A DNA stretch of 64,000 bases from Mangifera indica (Eukaryota; Streptophyta; Magnoliopsida; Sapindales; Anacardiaceae): contig NW_025401106.1 of assembly GCF_011075055.1 (NCBI RefSeq), positions 124,001 to 188,000 of the forward strand. The letters run 5' to 3'. The notes below the pieces were generated by a model. The model saw nothing but the letters and a program-made list of their open reading frames with translations. It was not told the origin of the DNA and searched no databases. Positions 1 to 12,221 of this stretch are shown here, piece after piece; position 1 is the first letter of the stretch, and each line of letters starts with the position of its first letter. The position numbers were made by a program, and so were the translations under genes.

Positions 1-902
1 GATGTGGGTGTTCCAATGGTTCTTGATTTCATTATCAGTTCTTCCAGGAAGATGAGAAGCAATTTTAGACCATCTGTAAATTAAAAGACTTCATTAAAAT
101 TAGTTCATGTGTTAATTAATGACACTTGAAAGTAGTAGAATTTTCTAATGAAGTTATCACTACGAGAAAAAAAGACCAAGTCAAAGTTAGAAAAATTAAA
201 ACAATACTGCCAAAAGAGCAAGCTCTAGGACAATACGAAAGTTACGTCGGCAAGTGCAGTAACATGACAAAGTTGAAAACAGACAAAAACCCATTTGCTA
301 GAAAGATGAAAGAAGGCAAGAAGAAGACGAAGGGAACCTGTTGCCAAGTTGAGCATGGAGATCAATCACCATTTGTTCTTCATATTCTGAAAGAAGACCT
401 CTTTTCAGATCAGGTCTAAGATAGTTTGTCCATCTCAGTCTGCAACTTTTCCCACACCTCAATAGGCCTGCAATATCCATAAACATATTGTTAATTATTT
501 GTCAACTTATTTCTGCATTAATTAATTAAGTAGTGGTCAGCTTTTTTGTTCATGCCTTCTTTTTTCAACAATTATTCATATCTCTCGATCATTAAGCCAA
601 AACACAACCCACCACAAACCCCACCCACACACCCCCCCACCCCCTGAAAAAAGAAAAAGGAAAACAAAGAAAAAAAAATTCCTGATGAGTTCAAGAAACA
701 CCATCATCAAGATGTGTTTCTTTTTCTTTTTTTGTTTTTCTCGAGAAAGTTTATGAAAGGAAGTGAAACCTGCAAGCTTAGGAACGGCTCTCCAGCAGCA
801 TTGGCCATGGGTGAGGATGAAGTTAATGAGCTTCTTGTCTTCCTCAGCAGTCCATGGCCCTTTCTTCAACCCAACTTTGTCGCAACAAGGCTGCCTTCCC
901 AT
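1..902 (-). CDS. R2R3-MYB transcription factor, 5' part (exons 1-2 and start of exon 3)
   Basis: Nuclear DNA-binding regulator. Exon 1 (902-770, 133 bp) starts [20 protein letters not shown] and holds most of the R2 repeat with its spaced tryptophans. Exon 2 (467-338, 130 bp) begins with the split glycine of [20 protein letters not shown] and ends in LGNR. Exon 3 starts at 73 with the [20 protein letters not shown] part of R3 and runs off the window, so the activation or repression domain is not seen. Splice sites are GT at 769-768 and 337-336, and AG just before 467 and 73. Exon lengths 133 and 130 bp and the split-codon phases are those usual for plant R2R3-MYB genes. The [13 protein letters not shown] and DLHAQLGNR signatures resemble the MYB20/MYB42/MYB85/ODORANT1 group, which known members link to phenylpropanoid or secondary-wall genes. 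The subgroup is an inference. No stop or frameshift is seen in the spliced reading. Confidence 0.93.
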
Positions 903-1100
903 CCTTGATAATCAATCAATTCAATTAATTAATAACTTAAATAAATCTGCAGATTGCTCAAGCTAGAAGAAGATAACTGGTAAATGGGAAAGACAAAGAA
1001 AAAGAGAGAGAGAGAGAGAGGCTCAAACTTCAAGTCTTGAAATATATGAAGTTTAGAACAAAGCTGTATCAGTCTATTACTATATAGGCAAACCAGTACC
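903..1100 (-). promoter_or_regulatory. MYB 5' leader and core promoter with TATA box
   Basis: On the minus strand a TATA-like CTATATAG lies at about 1080-1087, some 180 bp upstream of the MYB start codon. This predicts transcription start near 1050 and a leader of about 150 nt. The leader carries a pure CT tract (GA on the plus strand, 1001-1021), a common feature of plant 5' leaders and core promoters. The assignment rests on position and motif only. Confidence 0.5.
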
Positions 1101-1238
1101 GCAAATGGACAAGGCTAGAGTGAGTAAAACAATTTTCTTTTCTTTATCATTTATTATTCTGAATATTGCCAGAAATTAAATTAATTATTTATATTTATAG
1201 TGAGTGAAAGAAATAATATTAGTGCTGTGGGTTTGATT

Positions 1239-1879
1239 TTTTATATTGAAAACTATCGATTTAATTGATTTTATCAAAAATTAGTGTTAAATTTAATTAA
1301 GTTAATATAAAAATTTAGTTTAATTATTGATTTAGTTAAATATGATAAAAACTAATAAATCAAATCAACAAATTAAAACTAATAGAATCGAATATAACTA
1401 AAATTTAAGATATTTTTAAAATATTTTAATTATTTTTAAATAATTTGATTATTTTAAATTAGATTAGATGAATTTTTAAATATATATAAGAAAAACATAA
1501 GTATAAAAATAAAATTAAAAATAAGAAAATGTATCTCACATCTATTGAAATATTTTTTATAACAAATGACTTGTATAATCATTCTTTTTTACTGTATCAT
1601 AAGATGAAGATTTTTTTTTATTTAATTGTTTTATTGAAATCAGATAAATAATTATCAATCCTTAAAAAAAATATGTTCTAATTCCTATAAATCTGGATAT
1701 CCTGATTAATTTTATTTTTTGTAAATTTTTAAACAAATTTGATTTATTAATATAATATTATTTGAAAATTTTATTACAACTTAATAATAAATTAAATTAG
1801 CTAGATTTCAGTGGATCAGTCAAATTGTAAACTACTGAAATAACTAATTCAATCATCCGCTTTGATTTTAAAATCACTG
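1239..1879. mobile_element. Possible decayed hAT-type non-autonomous element
   Basis: An identical 8 bp word GTTTGATT occurs at 1231-1238 and 1880-1887, the length expected of a hAT target-site duplication. The right end reads ...GATTTTAAAATCACTG, like a hAT terminus, but the left end is diverged and the terminal repeat is weak. The interior is AT-rich without coding potential. It lies between the MYB core promoter and the GC-rich island. Confidence 0.3.
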
Positions 1880-1929
1880 GTTTGATTCTTTATACCTTAT
1901 ATGTGCACTGTGTACTCGTGGATAAAAAA

Positions 1930-2040
1930 GGAATAACGCGTAACGCACGTGCGAGGCGGCTGGCTGAAAGCGCCACCGCATCAACCTGACTTTGCTTGAG
2001 TTTGAAGCGTGAGATACCGTCGGACAAAAGTCAAAATAAA
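1930..2040. promoter_or_regulatory. GC-rich island with G-box upstream of the MYB gene
   Basis: About 110 bp of GC-rich sequence stands out in AT-rich surroundings about 1.03 kb upstream of the MYB start codon. It contains ACGCGT (1936-1941), a G-box core CACGTG (1946-1951) and a GTCAA core near its right end (a W-box core on the minus strand). A distal regulatory module of the MYB gene is a plausible reading, but a remnant of an inserted element cannot be excluded. Confidence 0.3.
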
Positions 2041-2094
2041 ACAAATCAGCACCTAATGTCCAACCGATAAAATTATAAGTAAATGTTTTGTATA

Positions 2095-2400
2095 TAATTT
2101 TAGCAATATTATATTTATTTATTTTAGATATAAAAGATATATATATTTATATATATTATTATATAATTAAATATTATTTTATTTTTAATTTAAAATCATT
2201 TGATTTTATAATAACAAATATAAATGTGAATATATTTATATACTTAAAATAACTTCACATAATTTTATTAATATAATTTTGGTATATCATTATATAATTA
2301 TATAATTTTAAATTAAAATAAAATAATATTTAATCATATGATCACATAATATTTGTATATTCAAATTTTATAAAAATATATACATATAATATTGTTTATA
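2095..2400. repeat. Two adjacent palindromic MITEs
   Basis: Two neighbouring copies (about 2095-2280 and 2280-2400) of the short hairpin family that recurs throughout the window. The core reads as a weakly transcribable AT-rich palindrome around TTTTAATTTAAAATCAT and its complement, flanked by ATATA-rich arms. No coding potential. Confidence 0.5.
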
Positions 2401-2745
2401 TTTAAATACTTTGATAGAGTATTATTATCATTATTAATTAATATTAATACAATAAAAAATGTCTTATTTCCTAAATAAATTGTTCCCACGGTTTCAACTC
2501 TAACAAAAACCATGCTCTAATTAACACTATTTAGTTATATATATATTTTTAGGAATATTATACATACATATTTTTTATACACATAATTTTATTTTATTTT
2601 ATTTTTTTTTTTTTATGTATTCTTAGACTTAGAATGTGAGTTTTATATAAAGATAATTAAAATAATATAGAGTAATAAGAAATATTAAGAATGTCAAATA
2701 AGTATATATATCTTGAATTTCTTACTAGAAATCATTTAATTTAAA

Positions 2746-3602
2746 TGTCAAAAGACTTATTTTCACCCAAGGTATAGTGTAATATAGAACTGATACTTGC
2801 TAACTTTAAAAAACTCAAAGTCCCACTAATAAACTAATTTCTATTAAAATTTTCAATTAAGATTAGAAGCAAAATCGTTATTTTGATAATAATATTAAAA
2901 AGTAATATAATTCATTATTTTTCATCCATAAGTTTTAAAAATTAATAATATCACCTCTAGTTAAAGTTTTCTAATTTTGAAAAGTCGCATTCCCACCCCC
3001 TGCCCCTCAAAACATAGGGTTTTTTTTCCTCTCCTCTTTGGCGACATCTCTAGCCACCGATGACCTCTACAAAATCCAAACAATCTGGACAATAAAGGCA
3101 TCGTCTAGACAAAGCGTGGGCTAGACAATCTTTGTTTGATCGATGCTTCGTCTGGACAATGAAAGTGTCACCAAATGACACTTCATTTGGACGATGTTAT
3201 CATCATTCAGACCATCTGGATTAGTCTAGATTCGTCTAATTCAGACGAATCAAGATAACAGTGATGGCTGGGTTAGGAAGTTTCGCAGAGCTCGTCGGTG
3301 GTTGGAGATCTTGCCAGAGAGGAGTGGAAAGAAAACCCTAGGTTTTGGGGGAGGGGGAATGCAACTTTTCAAAACTAGAAAACTCTAACCAGGGTGGAAT
3401 TATTAGTTTTTCAAACTTATGGGTGAAAATTAAGAAATTATATATATTTTTAATAATATAATCAAAATGATGATTTTATCTCTAATTCTAATTGGAAATC
3501 TAAGCAAAAATTAGCTCATGAGTAGGATTTTGGATTTTTGAAAATTAGTAGATATCAATTTTGGATTATACTATACCTTGGGTGGGAATAAGTCATTTGG
3601 CC
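2746..3602. mobile_element. GGCC-family foldback element, copy A (857 bp)
   Basis: Long terminal inverted repeats of about 300 bp occupy most of the element. The right end reads on the minus strand GGCCAAATGACTTATTCCCA and the left end is the same with a few changes (TGTCAAAAGACTTATTTTCA). It is flanked by a perfect 9 bp duplication TAATTTAAA (2737-2745 and 3603-3611). Nine-base duplications with long inverted repeats fit a non-autonomous Mutator-like (MULE) foldback element. The centre (about 3040-3330) carries GTCTGGAC/GACGA-type words and no gene. Confidence 0.88.
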
Positions 3603-3611
3603 TAATTTAAA

Positions 3612-5082
3612 AGTAAATAATAAAGAGTTCAATACTTCAACATAATATATAGTTCTTCTTATATGTACTGTGTGAGGGAATAAAACATGTTGATGAGATT
3701 TCTCATTATCAACTTATGTGTCCAATCTAAGGGCTAGCGTTAGGTAGACTAAGATAACAATTTTGAGGATTTGATAATGAATTCTACTATTCAGTTTAAC
3801 GTAAGATACCTTAGACGTAAAGAAAATTAGGGGACGAGAACTTTTAACTTAGTTTAGCCCCATGGTAAAACAACCTACGACCATGGTGTTTTATTCATTA
3901 ATGTTGAAATATGAGATACTCTAAGAAGGATGAAAATGAGAACAAACTGGAAAGAACAATATCACGTGTATATAGTTTTGATACATAAATATGTATACAT
4001 ATAGATATATCATTACGTGATTGAGTATTATTTTATCATTAATTTAAAATCATCTAATTACATTATGATACACACACACATATATATATATATATATATT
4101 TGTATGTTAAAAATATATACGTATAGTTTTATTGAAATGAAAAAGTTAAATTCAAATTAGAGGATCTAAGTATTTCTAATTCACATATGATTATCATGAT
4201 TTATTTATATTAGAACTTAACTAAAATAGAATAATTGCATTTAACATGATCGTGATTGAGAAGGAAAATATAGGTTTTTCTCTTAGACACGAAGAATAAT
4301 AAGAAAATCATTTTATTGATGATGAGGAGATTTAGTGCTTTGTAGAGTTCTTGTTGCTACAGAGTGGAAGGTCTATCTGCTCCTCTAGACAGTAGATATA
4401 ATATACACTTGGTTGTTTTTTGTATAACTAATCATCGATTATAATTGTTCGAGTTGATTCAAATAAAAATAAACTTCTCGGACAAATGTTTCATGGGTAA
4501 AAAAACACCATATAACAAGATAAATGACATTGAAGTTAAAATGTAGATCTTATATATTTTCTAAAAATTTGTTTGAAATTAATAACTATATAGATGATAT
4601 AATAAAATTTAGGTGATTGAAAATTTTGGAATTCCATGTAAGTCTTATGCACTCCTGGCCACAAAGGAGAACACTAGATATGTAAGTCTTTAATAACGCT
4701 GTAATTATCCCCGTGCTTTCACACTTCGATTGAGCTAGCATTGACTTGGTCAAAGAATCCGTCCGAATCAATTATCGGTTAAATTAATTGGTCAATGATC
4801 AAATTGATGTATTGTATAAATAAGTATTAAAAATAATTTTTTTATTTAATTAATAAATATTAAATGAGATTAAATTTAACAAAAAATGAATTTTGGCTTG
4901 GTGGTCAAATTCGTATAATACTGGGCTCCCATCGCAGCATCAGAATAATTGTGTTAAAAAAATTCTTTTATCTAAAATAGGTTAAATGAAAAATAAATTA
5001 AATATATAATCAAATGAAAATCAGTCTGGAGGTAAGTTGCTTACTCTCCCATGGATTTCGAGTAGGTGTGTGTATGATACGG
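3612..5082. other. AT-rich intergenic stretch with one palindromic MITE
   Basis: No gene is seen. A hairpin MITE copy lies at about 3960-4125 and includes a short CA/TA microsatellite (about 4070-4100). The rest is AT-rich, with only chance open frames such as a 61-codon one on the minus strand at 4586-4771. Confidence 0.5.
3960..4125. repeat. Palindromic MITE copy
   Basis: Member of the hairpin family: arms with ATACATAAATATGTATAC-like ends around a core GATTGAGTATTATTTTATC...AATTTAAAATCATCTAATTA. The right arm includes a (CA)n(TA)n tract. Confidence 0.55.
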
Positions 5083-5092
5083 TGTGAAAGTT

Positions 5093-5788
5093 GGCCAAAG
5101 GACTTTATTCCCTTCTCACACCAAACCAACCTCCCCCCTCTTTCGTCTCCTCAAAATATGTTGACTTTAAAAATCTCATTTACCTACTCATGAGCGGTTA
5201 AAATTAACTGAGTCAATTAGTTATATCATTCTCTCTCCCCCTAAAAACTAATAATTTCTTTCAACTCAAGTTTTCAAAAATTATATTCCCCCTTTAGGGT
5301 TTCCAAACTTTCAGATCTAATGTTTTCGGCAATGACTAACGATCTTTAGGCACCGTCTCTGCCTCTCCGACATCTCTTTCTTCTGGTTGTGTGGCGTTTC
5401 CTCCTCTTTAGCGTCGTCATTGACGAAGACAACTTATCTTTGTTAAGACAAAGATGCCGAGGAGGAGGAGATGTCGCACGACCGAAAGGAGGAGACGCCA
5501 AAGAGGAAGAGACGATGCTTGAAGATCGTCGGTCGTCACCAAAAAAATTAGATCTAAAAGTTTGGAAACCCTAGGGGGGAAATACAGTTTTTGAAAACTT
5601 GGGTTGAGGGAAATTGTTAGTTTTTAGAGTTTAGGGGGAAAAATAAAATTAAATTTAAATTTATTTTTAATATTATAGATAAAACCGTTAAGTTTAACAG
5701 TCTGTGGGTGGGTAAATGAGATTTTCAAAGTTAACGGGGATGAACTTGAGAAATCAACATACATTAGGTGGGAAATAGTCATTTGGCC
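5093..5788. mobile_element. GGCC-family foldback element, copy B (696 bp)
   Basis: Starts GGCCAAAGGACTTTATTCCC and ends ...GGGAAATAGTCATTTGGCC, with inverted arms of roughly 250-300 bp (AGATTTTCAAAGTTAAC on the right mirrors the left arm). Flanks TGTGAAAGTT (5083-5092) and TTTGAAAGTT (5789-5798) are a 10 bp duplication with one mismatch. The open frame at 5389-5574 lies in the loop and is not a gene. Confidence 0.83.
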
Positions 5789-6336
5789 TTTGAAAGTTTT
5801 TTTAAACTAAACAAAAAAAAAACGGTTTGAAAAATTTTCAAAACAAATTAAACTATTTTAAGTTTCAAACCAAACTAACAATGTATGATTTGAACCAATT
5901 AAAATAATTTTTTTTAAATATCTATTATTTAAAAGTTGCATTGCTAAAAAAATTGGATCTAAAAGTTTGGAAACTCTAGGGGGGAAATGCAGTTTTTGAA
6001 AATTTGGGTTGAGAAAAATTGTTAGTTTTTAGGGTTTAGGGAAGAAAATAAAATTAAATTTAAGTTGATTTTTAATATTATAGATAAAACTGTTAAGTTT
6101 AACCGTTCATGGATAGGTAAATTAGATTTTTAAAGTTAACAGAGGAAAACTTGAAAAATCAACATATTTTGGGTGGGAAATAGTCCTTCGGCCTTTGAAA
6201 GTTTTTTCAAACTAAACTAAAAAAATGGGTTGGAAAAATGTCAAACCAAACTAAACTATTTTAGGGTTCAAACCAAACTAACAATGTATGATTTGAACCA
6301 ATTAAAATAATTTTCTTTTAAATATCTATTATTTAA
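5541..6336 (+). repeat. Tandem duplication of about 392 bp, two copies
   Basis: Sequence 5541-5932 is repeated at 5945-6336, offset about 405 bp. Each copy contains the right arm of a GGCC-family foldback element (ending GGCC at 5785-5788 and 6190-6193) plus about 140 bp of downstream flank including the target duplication TTTGAAAGTT. Because flank is included, this is a local tandem duplication made after copy B inserted, not two insertions. Confidence 0.85.
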
Positions 6337-7366
6337 TAAAATTATAGTATTTTAGAACATAATATAAATATGTAAAATAAATATGAAATATATATACAAT
6401 ATACAAGTAAAAAACTGACAAAATTAATATGAAAAAAATAAGTTGTACACCTAATTGTTTATTGAAAAATTTTGTCAGATATAGTTATATATTTATGTAT
6501 TTTAATAAAATAAAATTTATGGCTAATAGCTTCTGCGAGTGCAAAAGCTTTTTATTTTAAATTTTTTTTAAAGACATTGCTACAGGTTCGATCAAGTTGG
6601 GTCGATCTATAGGCCTAAAGGCTAGACTAGTGGCACAACACAACACGACACGACTTGACACAACTTGCTACTGTGCTAAATTAAAAGGGCTTGGGTAGCG
6701 CCTTAGGTTGACCCAGTTCATTTAACAACTCTATTTTGAGTACACAAATGAGTATATACCGAATATATGCTATTATGTGATTGAATGATTTTGAATTAAA
6801 GATAAAATAACATCCAAACACATAATGACACACATATACACTCATTTGTATATTCAGAATAGATATGCACAATATTGTTTTAAGAATAAAATAACATCCA
6901 ATTATATGATAACTCATTCTCCAAATACTCGATTAAATACTCAAAACTAGATGTACATAACATTACTCCCCCTAAAATATTTTAATATTTTACACTCACG
7001 CTAACATCAACATATAGGTCTGACTAGAATGAATTGCAATCAAACCACTTGAATGCCTTAATTGGGCTTGGTCTTGATCCTACCAGTCTGATAAGGTTTT
7101 GAATGATTGATTATGAGTTTAGATTTTCTATGTTCAAAATATCTTTTAATTAATTAATTTCTATATTGTTAATGTGATTTCTTTTTACCAACTTAAACAA
7201 GTAATTTCAAACCTTGAGCAAAATATACTATGTTAGTAGCAATAAAAAAATTCAAGTAAGTCTACTGTGATGTATCAAAAAATAAATATAAAGAAGAAGA
7301 AAAACAAATGAGACAAATAATGTTTAACATGGTTTGCTCAATTATTGAAATGTTTTGGTCTATGGT
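6337..7366. other. Non-genic stretch with MITE and repeat debris
   Basis: Contains a patch rich in CACAACACGACACGAC-like words (about 6575-6720), reminiscent of hAT-type repeat ends, a palindromic MITE (about 6730-6885), and AT-rich sequence. No reading frame resembles a protein family. Confidence 0.4.
6730..6885. repeat. Palindromic MITE copy
   Basis: Clear hairpin: left arm ACACAAATGAGTATATAC is mirrored by GTATACACTCATTTGTAT-like sequence on the right, with core GATTGAATGATTTTGAATTA. The 78-codon minus frame here is a by-product of the repeat. Confidence 0.6.
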
Positions 7367-7369
7367 ATT

Positions 7370-7969
7370 GTTTTCCCCACATCTTATTTTTTTTTTTCCC
7401 CACATATAGGTTTTTTTTTCCTCTCCTCTCCAACCGCAGCTTCATCCGCAGCGACCTCCTCTTCCCACTCAAACCATTAGTCGACTCTCCCTTGTTATCA
7501 GGAGATGAAGAGACGTTGACAAAGTCGATGAAGAGAGATATCTCTCTGCGTTCATCTACAAAGAGAGACTAGGATGATTCGTCTCTTCATTAGCAGACAA
7601 ACAAACGAAGACGAGGTTGACATCTCTTCATCTCCCAACAGCAAGGGAGAGTCGACTAGTGGTTTGAGTGGGCAGAGGAGGTCGCTAGAGAAGAAAAAAA
7701 AAAAAACTAGGTGTAGGGAGGAAATAGTCATTTTTCAAACTAAAAAAGTTCAGGTATAGACAAAAGTGTTTGTTTTCAAAATCTTGGAGAGAAAATAAGA
7801 TAAAATTAAATATTTTTTAATAATATTATTAAAATAATGATTTTACTCTTATATATAAAAGAAATTTTTAAAAAAATTTATATAAGAGATAAATATTTAA
7901 GTTTTTAAAACTCTATAAATCTGAGTTTGAAAATAGACTAAAGCTTAGGTAGGAATAAGTCCTTCGGCC
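7370..7969. mobile_element. GGCC-family foldback element fragment (left end missing)
   Basis: The right arm is recognisable and ends ...GGAATAAGTCCTTCGGCC at 7969. The loop (about 7420-7690) is itself an inverted repeat rich in GAGTCGACT/CTCTTC words. The left terminus is not found, so this copy is truncated. Open frames 7345-7572 and 7574-7759 fall in the loop and are not genes. Confidence 0.6.
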
Positions 7970-8474
7970 GTTTTAAATTCAAACAGACAGGTGGTCCCTT
8001 ATGACCCCTCTTTGTCTAACGCTGTATATATATGTACACATGTGTGGGTTGACAATCGTTTATATTGTAGGAACTTCAATTCAATGATACAGTTTGTCAA
8101 TTTGGCATCATAAATGTTTTAAAGATTCCTCAATACATTTTCAACGAGAAATGAAGCTTGTGAAGAAGATTTTCACCCCTTCACACTTCAATTTACGTAA
8201 GTAACTCTGGAAATTTTAATCGTACTCCAGTCACCTATTCCGGAAGTTTGAAAATAAGTGTTGGAAATTGAGTTGCATAAACTGAATTAAATTCAAGACG
8301 CAAAAAAAACTATGACTTTTTGGTTTCACAAGAATCTGAAGCACACAGTATTCTAATATTTCATAAACAAAAGTCACTTATTTCGCCTGCATGTACCCGT
8401 AGAAGAAAATGTTGAATCAATTATTATAAATTAATTTTAATAGCAATGTTTAATTAAGAAATTTTTTTTTTTTT

Positions 8475-8993
8475 CACTGAAAACCTGCCAATTTTATCAG
8501 TCAGATAAACTCTATGCATTTAAGCCGTCGTCTTAATGATCTATGTGTCAAACTATGTACAAATTGGTTCACACAGATCTGTGTTTTGCCAATGAATGAT
8601 TGACCCACTTCCTGTTAGTTGACGATTCATTCTCGTCAAAGAAATGGAAGAGAGGAGGTTGGCTGGCTCTGATCATCAAAGAAGCAAGAATGTAGAAAAT
8701 AGTGATTTTTTAAACTTTGGGTGAGGGGGGAAAGGGGGGGGAGATTGTTAGTTTTTAAACCTAAGAGAATGTGATGAATTTATAATTTTTTTAAAATATT
8801 TTTATTGAATAAAAATTTTGTGTCTGACAATAATAGGAAAATTTAATAAAATTATAACTATTTGAATTTTTTATAGTTAACGGATAAAAAATTAAATTTA
8901 CATCAAACCTTAAGTGAAAAATAGACATTTGGCCTTTTTTTTTTAAACTGAGAATCCCACCCAATTTTACTAGTCAGATATAAACTCTATAAC
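8475..8993. repeat. Foldback arm flanked by an imperfect direct repeat
   Basis: A right-arm fragment of the GGCC family (about 8695-8934, ending GACATTTGGCC) sits between two imperfect copies of a roughly 45 bp segment (about 8475-8517 and 8947-8993, both with CAATTTTA...TCAGATA...AACTCTAT). The left arm is absent. Confidence 0.5.
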
Positions 8994-9419
8994 ACAATGA
9001 ATAAATTCATAATCACTATATTTTTATAATCATTTGGATCAGTATAGTTCAAATTGAAAGTCTCTTCCTAACAAATTTTGTAATTCTACCACTTTTGACC
9101 TAAGAACACAATGTTCATCTCTTGCGTGATCCAGTCAAGATTAAGGAACAGTATTTTCATCATCTTTTTCGCTGTCATACACTCACGAAAGCTCTATAAT
9201 TCATTAGAGATATTCTTTTAGACCTAGATTTCATACTAAAATACAATTTAAATCAACAGAAGTCAAGAAAAAAAACTTTATCTAGGACCCTTCAATATCA
9301 CTGTTCAATGATTAATCTCACATTAGACTTTTCCTGGATGATCATGTTCATGTCACATGCAGTGATGGAGAGAAATTCTTGTCAGATCCAATTAAAAAAA
9401 ATATATAAAAGATAAATAT

Positions 9420-10215
9420 ATATCATATTTATATTATAAGAGAAATTATTAAATTTAACCTTATTTTAATTATGTTATACAATTTTAAATTATTTTTTAT
9501 GCATTATACAGATATAATAGTCAAAACCCTAACTTCAATGTTTTATCTTCATCCATAATATTAAGAACTCTAATCTCTCAGACTTACTTTTATCCACATT
9601 CTCATCTAAAAATTAGTTGTTTTGTAGTTAATTTAGTAATAGGAATGATTTGTACGCATTAAATTTGCATTTGAATGAAAGATTGCCTAGTTTTTTAGAT
9701 CAAATTGCTGGAAAATAGAGTACCTTGATTTTTTTAGAAACAATAGTCGAGTTGGCATGGGGTAAGCGTGTATTGCTCAGGGGTACAGTTTATGGGTGAA
9801 ATACTGCTTGCTTAGATTGAGAATGTTTTGATACAAAATTTTTATGATCTTTGAACTAATTTTCAATTGGATAAGAATATGGGTGTACATAAGTTTGAGA
9901 ATGTAAGGTTTTTAATGCTAAAGATGATAGTAAAATAGGTATGAAATTGGGGTCTTTACTATGTTGAAGAAAAAAGTGGTTTAAAAATGGTATGATTAAA
10001 ATAAGGGAAAACCATGCGGGTCGTAGTTACATATATAAAAAATATTTCGTATACAAATAATGATATATTATTATGTAATTAGATATTATTTTATCCTTAA
10101 TTTAAAACCACTCAATCATATAATGACATCATTTTTTATGTACAAAATTATATATATTATTTGTGCATATAGTTTACTCTTCTAGAAAACTATGAGACAT
10201 AAAAAAGAGTGTAAA
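9420..10215. repeat. Dispersed repeat shared with 19795-20345
   Basis: About 800 bp similar in order and orientation to about 19795-20345: shared words include TTTAACCTTATTTTAATTATG, AAGTTTGAGAA, GATGAGAGTAAAAT-like and TTAAAAATGGTATG. A palindromic MITE ends it (about 10025-10180). The repeat type is not identified and no coding sequence is seen. Confidence 0.5.
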
Positions 10216-10298
10216 TTAATGTTATTAAAACTGGATCGGACTAGTCAGTTCAACTATGAACTGGCTCCTGATCCGATCCTATTCGTTAAAAAAGACTG

Positions 10299-10329
<31 letters not shown>

Positions 10330-10640
10330 TATAAAAAAAGAAAAATTAAAGCGGTAGTGGATAATATTAAAAGAGTATAATTGACTAATTAGTTGAAAGT
10401 TAAATAATCATCATTGAAAATAAACCAATATTAATTAGAGAGAGAAGAGTTATTGAAAATAAACAAATATTAATTAGAGAGAATAATTAAATTAATTTTG
10501 ATGGGTTGAAATAAGTTAATTATTTATACAAGTGTTTTTAATTTTAAAAAAAAGCTAAATGAGTGATATTAGAGCATTTTATTTAAATACCTATTATTGA
10601 TATTTAAAAAACGTGATATATATTTAATAGTATTAAAAAA
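10215..10640. mobile_element. hAT-family terminal fragment
   Basis: Begins AATGTTATTAAAACTGGATC, which matches the terminal style of the complete hAT element at 50441 (CAAGGTTTTCAAAACTGGAC). It continues with CAGTTCAACTATGAACTGG and a TA microsatellite. No right terminus or duplication was found. A 47 bp local duplication lies at about 10415-10490. Confidence 0.4.
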
Positions 10641-11720
10641 ATAATTGGAATTTTTTGAATTTGATAAGATTCTTATGTATACTATTGTGTATTAAGAATA
10701 AAATAAAAATAAATAAATAAGACACATAATTTTTAACGTGATTTGACTTGATGACCGAAAAACCTATCTTCAGAATGTAACTATTAGCTAATATTACAAA
10801 ATATGTCCTAGAGAGGAAGGGAATATACTTTTTATATTTCTCTATATGGGCTTCTCTCATTGTAATCTTTTATATTTATAGGAATTTGAGAATAGAGATT
10901 ATATTCAAATAAGGATATCAAAAGGTTTATAATTCAAATATGATTTTAAAAATTTATTCATATTCTAATTCAATCAAAAGAAAATATTTGTAATAATCAA
11001 ATTATCCTAAATAGGAAGGAGGGGATAGATTTCCCTATTGTCATGACGGAGCATAAAATAATTCTTTTACTAAATTCTAAACTGATTTACTACTAAGCAA
11101 AGGACTTCTCATTACTTGGATGAACGCATTTGGGGATTGAGTAAAAGGGCTAGGATTGATCTTCATTTCCCCCCTGACTTGGCTACAAAAGGAGAAAGGT
11201 TGGCCTAAGGCTCTCACACCTCAAACGTTCATGTCTTTGCTTTCTTTATTGATCTTATAAGAGTGTTTTCTTCTAAAAGTCGATCGGAGGGCATCATGTG
11301 CTTCCATAATTAATGTCCTAAGTCACCTAACCTATCATCTTGAAGTCACTCCAATCTCATCACTTGTGGCAAGCAATGAAGCCAAAAATGGATTTGAAAA
11401 TCCTGAAAAAAAACGTTAGGATTAGAATTTGGTCAAATCATCCATGTGGGAGGGAGTGATGGTCAAGCTTTGTTTAGGCAACACGTTGAATTGCCTCACT
11501 ATAGGCTCTGTCAACAAAACGACGCACTTCCAACTGGAAAAGGCTTGAAAGAACGCCCCACTGAATTCACACGCTAAGAACTCTAACCGGTAAAAGAACG
11601 CCGCCCGTCGCGCCTAACTCACTATTGTCCCTTGTGGGTCTTCCTCGATCTGCGATTAATGTCGATCGATGCATTCCCTATTCCCACACTGAAACGTCTT
11701 AATTCTTGAAGTGATAGTAA
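10641..11720. other. Non-genic stretch, probable old retroelement sequence
   Basis: The part at 10700-11000 has the look of an LTR (short AT-rich stretches, CTCTCATTGTAATCTTTTATA). The part at 11100-11690 is less AT-rich than its surroundings but has no frame longer than chance. I cannot assign either part to a family. Confidence 0.3.
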
Positions 11721-11721
11721 C

Positions 11722-12213
11722 CAGCTTTTTTTAAACCAAATCGGATTGGCTAATTTAATCGGTTAAATAATAAATCAGTCTATAATTTAGTTTTATTTTA
11801 CAATCAAGTCTGATTTATATATAAATATTGAGTTATTTGAAATTCTGTTAAATTTGATAAACTCATTAAACTAGAAAAACTATAAAAACTAACAAAACCG
11901 GGTTTACATAATACTATATAATTTTTATCTTATTAAAACTTAAAAGAATTATAATTTGTAAGATTTTAATTGTATTAATGATAAAATTTGTTATTAGTCT
12001 TTTTCTTTACATATGTAATAAAATGTCAATTGTTTAATTAATATATTTAAATTATGTTTTAATTTAAAAAAATGGAAAAATTATTTGATACTATTAAAAA
12101 AATATATAATAATTTAGTAATAAATTGAACGGGTTGGTTGTTCAGTTAATCTGATTGAATCACGAACCAATGAGATAATCAGTTCGATCATTAATCCGGT
12201 TTTAAAAACATTG
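11722..12213. mobile_element. Non-autonomous hAT element (492 bp)
   Basis: Left end CAGCTTTTTTTAAACCAAAT and right end, read inward, CAATGTTTTTAAAACCGGAT are inverted repeats of the same style as the autonomous-size hAT at 50441. Flanks ATAGTAAC (11714-11721) and ATGATAAC (12214-12221) agree at 6 of 8 positions, an aged 8 bp duplication. The interior is AT-rich and non-coding. Confidence 0.5.
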
Positions 12214-12221
12214 ATGATAAC

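Noticed and set aside
1231..1887. 8 bp direct repeat GTTTGATT as proof of a hAT insertion
   Set aside because: The word is AT-rich and the left terminal repeat does not convincingly match the right. It is kept only as a low-confidence feature.
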